64,000 nucleotides of DNA from CAYWKU01 sp964459325 (GTDB lineage Bacteria > RBG-13-61-14 > CAYWKU01), in the NCBI GenBank assembly GCA_964459325.1, contig CAYWKU010000017.1, forward strand, positions 1-64,000, written 5' to 3'. The notes beneath the pieces are model-generated. The model did not search any database. It was given only the letters and a program-made list of their open reading frames with translations, and was not told the DNA's origin. Made by a program: the position numbers and the translations under genes. The stretch's first letter is position 1, and each line of letters opens with the position of its first letter. Positions 15,347-24,495 of this stretch are shown in pieces.

Positions 15347-16861
15347 ATGAGCTTATCATCGGAAAAATTCTCCGGCCCCATCAGGCGCCGGCGCTTCATA
15401 AAAACCGTCGGGACCCTTTCGGCGTGCGCGCCCGTGTTTGGCGTAACCCCCAAGCCGCTTCTGGAGCCTCTTTTCCGGAAGGAGCAAACGCCGACTCCCG
15501 CTGCGGATACTCCGGAGCAACCCTGGGATGAGGGTTTTGCCGCGGTATTCGCCGAGCTGGAGAAAAACCTTCAGGGAAAAACGCCCCTGCTCCGAAACAG
15601 GTGGGCCAAGCCCGCTCCGCGCACATTCGCCACCTACCTTTGGGACACCTGCTTCATTGCGCAAGTGTGGAAGCTGTGGAGGCCGGAAATCGGCTACGAA
15701 ATATTAAAACCCTTCTTTTTAAAACAAAGGTCCGGCGGCCGGATTCCGAACGAGGTGGATTTCATTCAAAGCGGCTCCGGGATTCATCCGCCCCTGTTAT
15801 CCTGGACGGTTTCGCAGCTTTCGGCGGCCAAGCCTCAAATCGAGTTCCTGAAAGAGGTTTATCCGGCACTGGTTAAGCACATCGAGTGGCTGAACAAAAA
15901 TCGCTATCGCGACGGTTTCTATTTCTGGGAAAAACCTTCGGAGTCCGCGATGGCCGGCTCCCCCCGCTTCACGACGAAAGACAACGGCGCCCCGAACATG
16001 GAAAAGTTCATACCCGTGGACTTGAATAGCGAGATGGTGCTGGAGTTGCAAAGCCTGGCCGGGCTGGCCCGCATGTTGGGAAAGTCGAAGGACGCCGGAG
16101 CGTTCGAGAACCGGGCTAAGCTGGTCGGCGAGAGAATAAACCACAAAATGTGGAACGCCGAAAGCGGCATGTACTTCGACATACATGACGGGCGGCCCCA
16201 TAAAATCCCCACCGTCGCCTCGTTCTTCCCCATGATAGCCGGTATACCGGATAAAAATCGCACCGCGGAACTGGTAAAGGCCCTTTCCAATCCCGAAAAG
16301 TTCTGGTCGGAAATGCCCTACCCCACAGTCGCATTGAACCACCCGTCCTTCGAGCCCGCCGCATGGCGGGGCGCTGTATGGCTTACCACGTCCTACCTTT
16401 TAATCATGGGGTTGGAAAAATGCGGAAAAAGGGAATTGGCCGCCGGCGCCGCTCACAGGGTAGTCTCCGCCGTATACAACACCTGGAACAAAAACGGTCA
16501 CTTTTACGAGTATTATAACCCGAAAACCGGAAACATAAAGGGATTGAACGGGGAGCGCGGAAGCTTCATAACCAGCATCTTTACCGGAAGCGGTCCCACC
16601 AAGGATTACGTCGGTACAACGGGCCTGGTCAACAATCTTCTGGTGGAGCAGATACTCGGCATCCGGTGGAAAGACTCAAACCTGGAAATATCCCCCGCCT
16701 TGCCCCTGAGCTGGCGGGAGCGTACCGTCAAGTACAAAAGTCCCTTTTTGAATCTGAATTTGAGTCTCAAGCTCGAAGCGCCGGACAGGGTGAGGGTCAA
16801 GGTGGCCGGCCCGAACGTTCAGGACAAGGTAGTTGCGAACGTGGTGCCATGGAGTCCATAA
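15347..16861 (+). CDS. Tat-exported six-hairpin glycoside hydrolase (GH37/GH63-like)
   Basis: 504 residues. The N-terminus has a twin-arginine signal (IRRRRFIKTVGTLSACAPVF), pointing to folded export to the periplasm. The rest resembles trehalase-like and GH63-like (alpha/alpha)6 barrels: WDTCFIAQVWK near residue 102, IPNEVDF, WRGAVWLTTSYLL near residue 344 and the FYEYYNPKTG segment late in the chain. Substrates in this clan include trehalose, mannosylglycerate and glucosylglycerate; sequence alone does not choose. It is followed by a glycosyltransferase and a methyltransferase on the same strand. Confidence 0.75.
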   Translation: MSLSSEKFSGPIRRRRFIKTVGTLSACAPVFGVTPKPLLEPLFRKEQTPTPAADTPEQPWDEGFAAVFAELEKNLQGKTPLLRNRWAKPAPRTFATYLWDTCFIAQVWKLWRPEIGYEILKPFFLKQRSGGRIPNEVDFIQSGSGIHPPLLSWTVSQLSAAKPQIEFLKEVYPALVKHIEWLNKNRYRDGFYFWEKPSESAMAGSPRFTTKDNGAPNMEKFIPVDLNSEMVLELQSLAGLARMLGKSKDAGAFENRAKLVGERINHKMWNAESGMYFDIHDGRPHKIPTVASFFPMIAGIPDKNRTAELVKALSNPEKFWSEMPYPTVALNHPSFEPAAWRGAVWLTTSYLLIMGLEKCGKRELAAGAAHRVVSAVYNTWNKNGHFYEYYNPKTGNIKGLNGERGSFITSIFTGSGPTKDYVGTTGLVNNLLVEQILGIRWKDSNLEISPALPLSWRERTVKYKSPFLNLNLSLKLEAPDRVRVKVAGPNVQDKVVANVVPWSP

Positions 16862-16886
16862 TAGAAAGCAACACGGGGACTTTGTC

Positions 16887-18275
16887 GTGAAAATATTGTT
16901 TGTAGTCCATAGATTCCTGCCGAAACATCAGGCCGGGACGGAAATATATACCTACACGCTGGCCAAAGAAATGTCGGAAAGACACGAGGTCAGCATTCTT
17001 ACCAGCGAAGACGCCGACCTGCCACCCGGCAAGTATCGCATGGAAAAGGACGAATACGACGGGCTGGATGTCTACCGCATCTACCGGGGTGACCCCGCCG
17101 ACTTCCGCGCCTCTTACCAGGACGACAGGCTGGATGGAATTTTCGCCGGACTGGTAGACGAACTGAAGCCGGATTTCGTCCATTTCCAGCACCTTTACAG
17201 ATCGAGCGTAGGGTTCATAACCGTGTTGGCCGAGCGGCGGATTCCAAGGGTACTCACGCTGGCGGATTACTGGTTCATCTGTCCCTCGGTGATTATGCTC
17301 AAGCCCGACTTCGTCAGGTGCGAAAGCCCCGAGAAAGGCTTCGCATGCGCAAGCTGCGGCAACGCGGTGGGCGAGGAGTTCGCCGGCGCCGCAGCCGCCA
17401 GGCTGTTCGGTAACTCCCCTGCAAGGCAGCAGGCGATGCAGGCGATGCACAAGCTCAAACATAACATGCCCGAAAGTATGGTGCAGTTCGCAAAGGGGAT
17501 GAAAGACCGCGCGGTCAGCAACTCGGCCGGCGGCGCAAAAAGGCAGGACCTGCTGCGACAGCGGTTTGAAACCGTCCTCGACGCCCTGAAGAAAACTAAC
17601 CTTATACTGGCCCCCTCCCGGTTTCTGAGGGAAAGATACATCGAATCCGGGGTGCCGCCGTTCAACATTTCTTACTCAGACTACGGTTTCAATACCGACC
17701 TGTTTCCGCGCAAGCACAAGAAAAAATTCGAGCCCCCGTTGAAGGTGGGCTATATCGGCACCCTTGTCGCCCATAAAGGCGTGCACGTGCTGGTGGAAGC
17801 GATGAAACACGTCAGCGACGCCGAGTTGCATATTCACGGCGATACCACTCACTTCCCCAATTACGTGAAATCATTACAAAAGACGGCCCAGGGACTGCCC
17901 GTTTATTTCGAAGGAAGGTTCGACCACGACCGGGCGGCGGAGATACTGTCGAAGATGGATATAATGGTGGCGCCCAGCCTGTGGTGGGAAAACTCGCCGT
18001 TGACAATTCATGAAGCCTTTCTCATGGGTGTGCCGGTGCTGGCAAGCCGCTGCGGCGGCATGGGAGAGCTGGTGGCAGACGATATGTTCGTATTCGAGCC
18101 GGGCGATTCGGTCGAGCTTGGCAGAATGCTCCAGAGGCTGGCCCAGAAACCTGAGCTGCTGAACACATTCGGCAACCGCCGGGGGCAGGTAAAAACCATC
18201 AAGGAAAACGTGCTCGAGCTGGAAGAAGTTTACGACATCGTGATTCAGAAAATGGCCGAGGAGAAAAGCAGGTGA
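16887..18275 (+). CDS. Glycosyltransferase family 4 protein
   Basis: 462 residues with the GT-B fold: N-terminal KILFVVHRFLPKHQAGTE, a middle region with a cysteine-rich loop (FVRCESPEKGFACASCG) often seen in large GT4 enzymes, and a C-terminal nucleotide-sugar domain with VGYIGTLVAHKGV and the E-x7-E region EAFLMGVPVLASRCGGMGE. It probably builds a surface polysaccharide. The reading frame extends back to 16833, but GTG at 16887 with GGGGAC upstream matches the normal GT4 start. It overlaps the next gene by four bases. Confidence 0.85.
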   Translation: MKILFVVHRFLPKHQAGTEIYTYTLAKEMSERHEVSILTSEDADLPPGKYRMEKDEYDGLDVYRIYRGDPADFRASYQDDRLDGIFAGLVDELKPDFVHFQHLYRSSVGFITVLAERRIPRVLTLADYWFICPSVIMLKPDFVRCESPEKGFACASCGNAVGEEFAGAAAARLFGNSPARQQAMQAMHKLKHNMPESMVQFAKGMKDRAVSNSAGGAKRQDLLRQRFETVLDALKKTNLILAPSRFLRERYIESGVPPFNISYSDYGFNTDLFPRKHKKKFEPPLKVGYIGTLVAHKGVHVLVEAMKHVSDAELHIHGDTTHFPNYVKSLQKTAQGLPVYFEGRFDHDRAAEILSKMDIMVAPSLWWENSPLTIHEAFLMGVPVLASRCGGMGELVADDMFVFEPGDSVELGRMLQRLAQKPELLNTFGNRRGQVKTIKENVLELEEVYDIVIQKMAEEKSR

Positions 18276-19081
18276 GCCTCCGCCGGCCCCGCAAACCTAT
18301 AGACCCCGATAAAAATTCCCACACAACCGACCACTTTTCCGGTAAACGAGGCGCTACTTACGAAAAATTCTGGGACGAAGTGGCCAGTACCCGCGAAGGC
18401 GCATACTACGGCGTGGCGGGCCTTCCATTCGGAGAGGCGCCCGACGACGAAAACCTCGAAAGACACGGCAAACGTACAGCCGGCATCCTTTTGAAAAAGC
18501 TGAATCTCGGAAAAACGGATGCGGTACTCGAAGTGGGGGTTGGCGTCGGGAGACTCGCAAGGGCCATCGCGCCTTACGTGGCCGAGTATCACGGAACCGA
18601 CATCTCCTCCAACATGATTGAATACGCCCGCTCGAGGTGCGCCGAACTCAACAACGGGTTTCTGTATCATGTCCCCGACGGCAGCCTTGGCGCATTTCCC
18701 TCGGCCAAGTTTGACGCCGTCATATTCCAGGTGGTGCTTATACACCTGGACAGGGAAGACGCATTTCACTACCTGGAGCAGGCCCGCAGATTGCTGAAAC
18801 CGGATGGAAAACTCTGGGCCCAGTTCTATAACCTCCTGCACCCCGGAGGGTGGGTACAGTTTCGCTTCGCCGTGGAGCAGGGACTAAAGGAAGGCGATAA
18901 ATCAAGGGGAAGGGTCCAGGCCTATACCCACCTGGAAGTGCGCAAGTTTGTCGAAGAAGCGGGGTTTGAGATAAACGAAGAACTCAGCCACCTGGAGCCG
19001 CACGAGCAGAAATTCGACTTCGAGACCCCGGACTCCGACTGGCGGTACTACCTGGTCGCTGTGGCGTCACCCAAGGTATAA
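18272..19081 (+). CDS. Class I SAM-dependent methyltransferase
   Basis: 269 residues, starting at a GTG that overlaps the stop of the glycosyltransferase (GTGA), so translation is coupled. The SAM site VLEVGVGVGRLARAIAPY lies near residues 89-106, and AEYHGTDISSNMIEYAR follows. The N-terminal 60 residues are polar and precede the domain. Pairing with a GT4 enzyme suggests methylation of a sugar in a surface glycan, which is inference. Confidence 0.82.
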   Translation: MSLRRPRKPIDPDKNSHTTDHFSGKRGATYEKFWDEVASTREGAYYGVAGLPFGEAPDDENLERHGKRTAGILLKKLNLGKTDAVLEVGVGVGRLARAIAPYVAEYHGTDISSNMIEYARSRCAELNNGFLYHVPDGSLGAFPSAKFDAVIFQVVLIHLDREDAFHYLEQARRLLKPDGKLWAQFYNLLHPGGWVQFRFAVEQGLKEGDKSRGRVQAYTHLEVRKFVEEAGFEINEELSHLEPHEQKFDFETPDSDWRYYLVAVASPKV

Positions 19082-19102
19082 AAAGTACGTCAGGTAACCC
19101 GC

Positions 19103-19876
19103 TTACTGCTTATCGGCGGAAGAGTAAGCCTTGTTTTTCTTCCTGATATTGACCACGCGAAGCGCGAAGGGCCTTGCGTTTAATACTTCGACGGTCATCC
19201 TCACATCGCCCTTATTCCATATAACCTTACCCCACTCGCCGGGTTCTACCCATGCCTCCTCGTCGGGTGGACCCTGAGTTGCTTCGGCGTCTTTTAATAT
19301 GTCTTCCACGGTCCTGTCCTCGAAACCCTCCGGCTTGAAGTAAATATGAAACGCTATCAGGTGGTTCCGGTGGAAATAAAACGTGGTATGGTCCAACGGC
19401 CCGCCGCAGTGTTGATAATATACGTAGCGCTTCACCTCCCCCGCCCGCACAGGCAACGGCAGCGGCCTCATCTGCCCGGGTCTGCATTCCGTCTTCGGGT
19501 CCCTTCCAAGTTTTTGCGCCACCTCCACCGTCTCCTCGTAGTTCATCCCGAGGCAAAGTATAAAAAAGCAACCGGGCTCAAGAGCCGTCGGCCCGGCGGG
19601 TTTTTCCCTGGTCTTTTCGCCGGTGGATATTTCCGCTTCCCGGGTGACCAGGGGGGAAGGCGCAGTCATTGGGTCGGGAGAAGAAGTCGTAACTTCTCCG
19701 GCAGTGTCTTTTTCTACCGCCGGGGGCGGCATTTCGGGAGGAGTAACGGGCTTGGCGGCGCTCGGCTTCCTGGCCTGCGCCGTTGAAGTTTCCACCGGAC
19801 GGCGCTCGCGTTTTCCGCCGCATGCGCTCAATGCCGCCACCAGGAGCATCAATATTACGAATCGAATTATCCTCAA
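19103..19876 (-). CDS. Predicted lipoprotein of unknown function
   Basis: 257 residues. The lipoprotein signal FVILMLLVAALSAC has a lipobox ending at Cys19. A proline-, threonine- and lysine-rich linker follows to about residue 95, then a compact domain starting GCFFILCLGMNYEETVEVAQKL and containing YVYYQHCGGPLDHTTFYF. I do not recognise the domain. Its start overlaps the stop of the aspartate kinase gene by four bases, so the two are cotranscribed. Confidence 0.65.
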   Translation of the reverse strand: MRIIRFVILMLLVAALSACGGKRERRPVETSTAQARKPSAAKPVTPPEMPPPAVEKDTAGEVTTSSPDPMTAPSPLVTREAEISTGEKTREKPAGPTALEPGCFFILCLGMNYEETVEVAQKLGRDPKTECRPGQMRPLPLPVRAGEVKRYVYYQHCGGPLDHTTFYFHRNHLIAFHIYFKPEGFEDRTVEDILKDAEATQGPPDEEAWVEPGEWGKVIWNKGDVRMTVEVLNARPFALRVVNIRKKNKAYSSADKQ

Positions 19877-21156
19877 CTTTTCTTTCCTTTTTTCGCGGTG
19901 GATTTTTTCTCCGTCGAACCGGTTTTCTTCGGAGTCCTTTTGCTTTTTTCCAACCCGAACGTCTTGTGCAGCACCCTCACGGCCAACTCCGTGTATTTTT
20001 CCTCTATGACGCAGCTTATCTTGACCTCGCTGGTGGAAATCATGAGTATATTCACGCCTTCCGACGAAAGGGCGTTGAACATAGTGGTTGCCGCTCCGGC
20101 ATGGGAGCGCATTCCCACGCCCACCACGCTGACCTTGGCGATGTTCCTGTCTCCCCGGACTTCCTTGGCTTTCAAGTCTTTTGCCACCTTCTTCACCAAC
20201 TCCATAGTCTTATTGTAATCGATTTTGGAAACGGTGAAGGTAAGGTCCGCCATCCCTTCTTCGGAAGCGTTCTGGATAATCATGTCCACCGAAATTCCCG
20301 CGTCGCTGACCGGTTTGAATATCTCCTTTGCCACGCCCGGCCTGTCTGGAACGGATACCACCGATATCCTTGCCTCGTTAACATCGTGAGCCACACCGGT
20401 AACCGCCATCTTTTCCATTTCCGGCTCCTCCGTTGTAACTATTGTGCCCTCCGCGTCCGACAAGCTGGAGCGGACGTGAATGGGCACGTTGTATTTCAGC
20501 GCATACTCGACGCTCCGTATGTGCAGCACCTTGCTGCCCATGCTGGCGAGCTCCAGCATCTCCTCGTAGCTGATGCGCCGTATTTTTCTCGCTTTCGGCT
20601 CTATCCTCGGGTCGGCGGTAAAGACGCCTTCCACGTCGGTGAAAATTTCACATACATCCGCCCCGAGTGCCGAGGCCAGGGCCACCGCGGTGGTGTCCGA
20701 GCCTCCCCGGCCCAGGGTGGTGACGTTCCCCTCGGGGTCGATGCCCTGGAAGCCGGCCACCACAACGATATTCCCCTCCTCGAGGGCCTTCCTGATGTTT
20801 TGGGTCTCAACGCCGGTAATGCGGGCCCTGGTGAACGAATTGTCGGTGTTTATCTTCACTTGGTGAGCCTGAAATGATTTGGCTTTATATCCCATGTGCT
20901 TGAGGGTCATCGCCAGCAGCGCGCTGGTCACCTGCTCGCCGGAGCTTACCAGGGCGTCGTGCTCGCGCTCGTCATGAGAATGACTTACGGAATTGGCCAG
21001 GCCTATCAGTTTGTCGGTCTCCCCGGCCATTGCGCTGACCACAATCACCACGTCGTTACCGGCCTTCTTGTAACCGGCAACCCTTTTGGCGACGTTTTTT
21101 ATCCGGTCAATGTCGGCCACCGAAGTGCCGCCGTACTTTTGAACTACCGCAGGCAT
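19873..21156 (-). CDS. lysC: Aspartate kinase
   Basis: 427 residues. The N-terminal kinase domain has KYGGTSVADIDRI near the start, VVSAMAGETD, and GRGGSDTTAVALA for nucleotide and aspartate binding. Two C-terminal ACT domains follow (VSVPDRPGVAKEIF; VVGVGMRSHAGAATTMF), the usual site for lysine or threonine feedback. It phosphorylates aspartate at the start of lysine, threonine and methionine synthesis. A TTG twelve bases upstream lies two bases from GGAGG, so the ATG giving MPAVVQKYGG is preferred. The basic tail of about 25 residues (KSKRTPKKTGSTEKKSTAKK) is longer than usual. Confidence 0.92.
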   Translation of the reverse strand: MPAVVQKYGGTSVADIDRIKNVAKRVAGYKKAGNDVVIVVSAMAGETDKLIGLANSVSHSHDEREHDALVSSGEQVTSALLAMTLKHMGYKAKSFQAHQVKINTDNSFTRARITGVETQNIRKALEEGNIVVVAGFQGIDPEGNVTTLGRGGSDTTAVALASALGADVCEIFTDVEGVFTADPRIEPKARKIRRISYEEMLELASMGSKVLHIRSVEYALKYNVPIHVRSSLSDAEGTIVTTEEPEMEKMAVTGVAHDVNEARISVVSVPDRPGVAKEIFKPVSDAGISVDMIIQNASEEGMADLTFTVSKIDYNKTMELVKKVAKDLKAKEVRGDRNIAKVSVVGVGMRSHAGAATTMFNALSSEGVNILMISTSEVKISCVIEEKYTELAVRVLHKTFGLEKSKRTPKKTGSTEKKSTAKKGKKS

Positions 21157-21195
21157 GTTTCCCCGCAAGGCCTCCTTTTTAAAAATGACTCGATT

Positions 21196-21675
21196 CTACA
21201 AAGTTTCCGCGAGCTTTCCCATCCCGTCGCCGAAGGCGCGGAAGGCTATCAACCTCTCCTCATCGTCTTCCCCGAAGGATAACTCCATTTCCAGCCGGTT
21301 CAAAGGCAAAAGATTGGGAAATTTTTCCGCCCATTCTATAACCGCCACTCCCCCCGAGTAGAGGTACTCCTCCACCCCAACCTCAATCGCCTCCGCCTCT
21401 TTTGTAAGACGATAGTAATCGACGTGGTAAAAACACCCTCTGCCCCGATACTCGATAACGATATTAAATGAGGGGCTTGTAACCTCCTCCTTCACCCCGA
21501 ACCCGGCCGCTATTCCCTTCACAAACAAGGTTTTTCCCACTCCGAGCGGGCCGCTGAGGGCCACGACATCACCGGCCCGGAGCAGCTTGCCAAGTTTCTG
21601 TCCCAACTCCCACGTGTAACGCGGGCCGGTGGAGCGGAGGTTTTTCACCGTCGCATTGTCCTGTCGGTTCTTCAT
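21196..21675 (-). CDS. tsaE: tRNA threonylcarbamoyladenosine biosynthesis protein TsaE
   Basis: 159 residues. The Walker A motif GPLGVGKT is at residues 42-49, with SPSFNIVIEY and the Walker B-type HVDYYRL downstream and VIEWAEKFP near residue 114. TsaE is the ATPase of the complex that makes t6A37 on ANN-decoding tRNAs. Encoded just after aspartate kinase on the minus strand. Standard length. Confidence 0.92.
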   Translation of the reverse strand: MKNRQDNATVKNLRSTGPRYTWELGQKLGKLLRAGDVVALSGPLGVGKTLFVKGIAAGFGVKEEVTSPSFNIVIEYRGRGCFYHVDYYRLTKEAEAIEVGVEEYLYSGGVAVIEWAEKFPNLLPLNRLEMELSFGEDDEERLIAFRAFGDGMGKLAETL

Positions 21676-21789
21676 GGGAAACCTGAATACTAAGATAATA
21701 CTCCATAGTTGTAAATATAGCGCCGCCCTTCTCCGATTATCGAATCAAGATTCCGAACAGCGCGCAAGATATGGCGGCAATCGGGGCTG

Positions 21790-22182
21790 TTATTTTTCCG
21801 TACAATGCCGTCGAAAAAATCCAGCGGCTTCCGTCTTGTCCGTCTTTCCTTCGGCTATAGACCACACCATTGCCTCGAAGCTGTCTTCATCGGCATTAAG
21901 CTCGATTCCGTTCATCGTGAGAAAAACAACGGCCGCCACAGCCCCGGTTCGTTTGTTTCCGTCCATAAAAGGGTGGTTACGTATGATGTGAAACAGGTAA
22001 GCGGCGGCCATCTGGTAGATATCGGAATGGAAGTAGTCGTTGTAAGAGGCGGCGGACGGCATCGCCACGGCGGACCGAAGCAACTCCATGTTCCGGATAC
22101 CGGGCTTCCCGCCGTAGCGCTCTATCTGGTCGCGGTGGATTAGAATAACCTCGTCGAGGCCGAGGAAGAGCGGTTCGGTCAA
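21790..22182 (-). CDS. doc: Fic/Doc-family toxin (death-on-curing)
   Basis: 130 residues. The Fic-fold core motif reads HPFMDGNKRTGA from His70, close to the Doc consensus HxFxDANKR. It also has the typical early segment VILIHRDQIERYGG. Known Doc kinases phosphorylate elongation factor Tu and stop translation. It overlaps the upstream AbrB-type antitoxin gene by four bases, forming a two-gene module. Confidence 0.88.
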   Translation of the reverse strand: MTEPLFLGLDEVILIHRDQIERYGGKPGIRNMELLRSAVAMPSAASYNDYFHSDIYQMAAAYLFHIIRNHPFMDGNKRTGAVAAVVFLTMNGIELNADEDSFEAMVWSIAEGKTDKTEAAGFFRRHCTEK

Positions 22183-22406
22183 CTTCCCAGCCTTTTAAGC
22201 GCCCGTCCGTATTTCCTGTTGGTTTTTTCGAGAGCTTCCTCAAACTCCTTGCGGCGTTTTTCGTCCCTTACCGGTGAAATAATGAGCACCTTGCCGTCGG
22301 TGGAGATATCGAGGGGAGTCTCGCTGTCAATGTCCAAGAGCTCAAGCACTCCCTTATCGATTACAAGCGCCAGGCTGTTACCGTGTCTGGTCAGTTTCTT
22401 TAACAA
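22179..22406 (-). CDS. AbrB/MazE-type antitoxin
   Basis: 75 residues. The N-terminal swapped-hairpin DNA-binding domain is seen in LKKLTRHGNSLALVIDKGVL, followed by a basic, helical tail (KRRKEFEEALEKTNRKYGRA) that would wrap the toxin. Precedes and overlaps doc. AbrB-type partners, rather than Phd, are found in many chromosomal doc modules. Confidence 0.85.
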   Translation of the reverse strand: MLKKLTRHGNSLALVIDKGVLELLDIDSETPLDISTDGKVLIISPVRDEKRRKEFEEALEKTNRKYGRALKRLGS

Positions 22407-22505
22407 CTATAAAATCCCCCTCTTTTCAGTCTAACATTGTATCTATATTGTATCACCATTGGGGTCTTTCGTCAAGGTCAACAAAAATATTGGGTATAAT
22501 TCCTG

Positions 22506-22546
22506 TGGCTTACGCCACCCGACTTACGTTTCACTTTAAGCCGGGC
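22506..22546. repeat. Family C repeat overlapping the end of nnr
   Basis: TGGCTTACGCCACCCGACTT, then ACGTTTCACTTTAAGCCGGGCC. It resembles the two repeats at 43449-43477 and 43548-43575, which share a CTTA(N)TAAG-type core flanked by CCGGG or CAG. The last four codons and the stop of nnr lie inside it. Confidence 0.5.
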
Positions 22547-24117
22547 CACTCATCATCCTCTTTCCCTTCCTTCAAAACCTCCATGAACACATCGGGCAAC
22601 GCCTCTATGAGGTCAGTCGCTTTCAAAGCGATTTCCCCGTAAACCTCCCTCGCCATATCTCCGGCCCTTCCGTGAATCCAAGTTCCGGCGCACGCGGCGT
22701 CGAAAGGCTCGAACCCCTGCCCCAGCAGGCTTCCGATAATCCCCGTCAGGACATCGCCGGCGCCTCCGCTCGCCATTCCGGGGTTGCCGGTGGGGTTTAC
22801 CGCCAAGGCGCCTTCGGGCGATGCGATTATGGAGCGTGCCCCCTTGAGCACCACCACCGCCCCGGATGCTTCGGCCAGTCTGCGGGCTGCGGACACCCTG
22901 TCCTCCTGCACCTCTTTGGAGGATATACCCAAAAGGCGGGCCATTTCGCCCGGATGAGGAGTAAGCACAGCCTTTGCTCCCGATGATTTTATCGCTCCCG
23001 CGTCGGACGCCAACAGGTTGAGACCGTCCGCGTCTATCACCATCGGCAGGCCGGCTTCCGATACCAGCTTGAAAAAAAGCTCCCGGGTGGAATCTTCGGC
23101 GCCCAGGCCTGGGCCGATGGCAAGGGCGTCGGCGAGTTCCAGAGCGGGTTTAATATTTTCCCAGGCGTCCGAGGTGAGAAAACCTTTATCGTCCCGCGCG
23201 GGCAGGGTCATGGCTTCGGTCAGTTTTGCTTCGAGGACGGCGTTCAGGCTTTCCGGTAACACTACGGTAACCAGCCCCGCCCCGGACCTTACGGCGGACT
23301 CGGCGCACATGGCGGCGGCTCCGGTCTTTCCCGGCGACGCGGCCACCGCCAGCAGATGCCCGAAATCGCCCTTGTGAGCTTCGGCGTCCCTGGGGACAAA
23401 CAGCTCTCTAACATTTTCCTTCATCAGAAGCCGGTCGTCTCCGCCCAGTTTTTCCACCACGTCCCTGGGCATCCCGATATCCACCAACAACAGGTCGCCC
23501 ACGTAAGCCGCGCCGGGATAAATTACCTGCCCCAGCTTGACCAGCCCGTACGTGCAGGTGAGGTCCGCCCGCACCGCGTCGCCGAGGGGCTTGCCGGTGT
23601 CGGAGCTCAACCCGGAGGGAATATCCACCGAGCAGACGGGCACATCGGAGGAGTTGAGCATATCCACACAGCTTGCATACAACCCTTTCAGCGGTTTGGT
23701 CAAACCGGTGCCCAGCATGGCGTCCACCACCAGGTCGTAGCCGTGCAGCGCCTCCCTGAGAAGACCCAGGTCTTCCTCGCTTTTGATGTCCAGTATAACC
23801 GAGTTCATGCGGGAGAGCGTTTCGAGGTTGGTAAGCGCATCTCCCTTTATCTTTTTTCTGTCGGAGATGAGGTAGGTGACCGCTTCGAGGCCGGAGTTAA
23901 TGAGATGCCGAGCGATGACGTAGCCGTCACCGCCGTTGTTTCCGCCACCGGCTATTACCGCCACTCTGGCGGCGTCGGGCCAGTACCTCAATATGGCGCG
24001 CGCGGCGCCCGCTCCGGCGTTTTCCATGAGCGCCACACCCGGCACCCCGTACTCCTCGATGGCCACGCGGTCCATCTCCCTCATCACCTCGGCGGTAACA
24101 ATCAAATCAGCCGGCAT
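22531..24117 (-). CDS. nnr: Bifunctional NAD(P)H-hydrate epimerase/dehydratase
   Basis: 528 residues in two domains. The N-terminal epimerase (YjeF_N, about 1-220) has GGGNNGGDGYVIARHL. The C-terminal ADP/ATP-dependent dehydratase (about 230-510) has HKGDFGHLLAVAASPGKTGAA, LTPHPGEMARLLG and GNPGMASGGAGDVLTG. Together they repair hydrated NADH and NADPH. It lies directly after acpS with five bases between, a common pairing. Confidence 0.93.
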   Translation of the reverse strand: MPADLIVTAEVMREMDRVAIEEYGVPGVALMENAGAGAARAILRYWPDAARVAVIAGGGNNGGDGYVIARHLINSGLEAVTYLISDRKKIKGDALTNLETLSRMNSVILDIKSEEDLGLLREALHGYDLVVDAMLGTGLTKPLKGLYASCVDMLNSSDVPVCSVDIPSGLSSDTGKPLGDAVRADLTCTYGLVKLGQVIYPGAAYVGDLLLVDIGMPRDVVEKLGGDDRLLMKENVRELFVPRDAEAHKGDFGHLLAVAASPGKTGAAAMCAESAVRSGAGLVTVVLPESLNAVLEAKLTEAMTLPARDDKGFLTSDAWENIKPALELADALAIGPGLGAEDSTRELFFKLVSEAGLPMVIDADGLNLLASDAGAIKSSGAKAVLTPHPGEMARLLGISSKEVQEDRVSAARRLAEASGAVVVLKGARSIIASPEGALAVNPTGNPGMASGGAGDVLTGIIGSLLGQGFEPFDAACAGTWIHGRAGDMAREVYGEIALKATDLIEALPDVFMEVLKEGKEDDEWPGLK

Positions 24118-24122
24118 CCGAT

Positions 24123-24491
24123 TTATCCCTCCAGTATAATTCCCGCTACCCCCACTCCTGCGTCATGAGCGAGGGTGAGGTGAATTTTTTTGACTCCCCT
24201 GGACTCCGCAATCTCACTTGCTCCTCCGTGCAGCCTGACGGAAGGCGGGCCGCCTTCCCTGACCACCTCCACGTCCTTCCACCTTACCCCCCTGCGGGCG
24301 CCCACGGCCTTGATGAAGGCTTCCTTGGCGCCGAAACGGGCCGCCAAATGAAAATGGGGCGTGCGCCTGGACATGCAATAGTTTCGCTCGCCTTCCGAAT
24401 AAATCCTCTCCAGAAACCTGTCCTGAAACCTCCGAAGAACTTTTTCAATCCGGGCGGCGTCAACGACATCGATACCGAAGCCGACTATCAT
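24123..24491 (-). CDS. acpS: Holo-[acyl-carrier-protein] synthase
   Basis: 122 residues from the ATG at 24491. The metal-binding segment VGFGIDVVDAARIEK opens the chain and FGAKEAFIKAVG lies in the middle, both diagnostic. It attaches 4'-phosphopantetheine to acyl carrier proteins. The reading frame can be extended upstream into pdxJ, but the family always begins with MIxGxGxD, so the shorter form is chosen. It starts four bases after the pdxJ stop. Confidence 0.92.
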   Translation of the reverse strand: MIVGFGIDVVDAARIEKVLRRFQDRFLERIYSEGERNYCMSRRTPHFHLAARFGAKEAFIKAVGARRGVRWKDVEVVREGGPPSVRLHGGASEIAESRGVKKIHLTLAHDAGVGVAGIILEG

Positions 24492-24495
24492 CCAA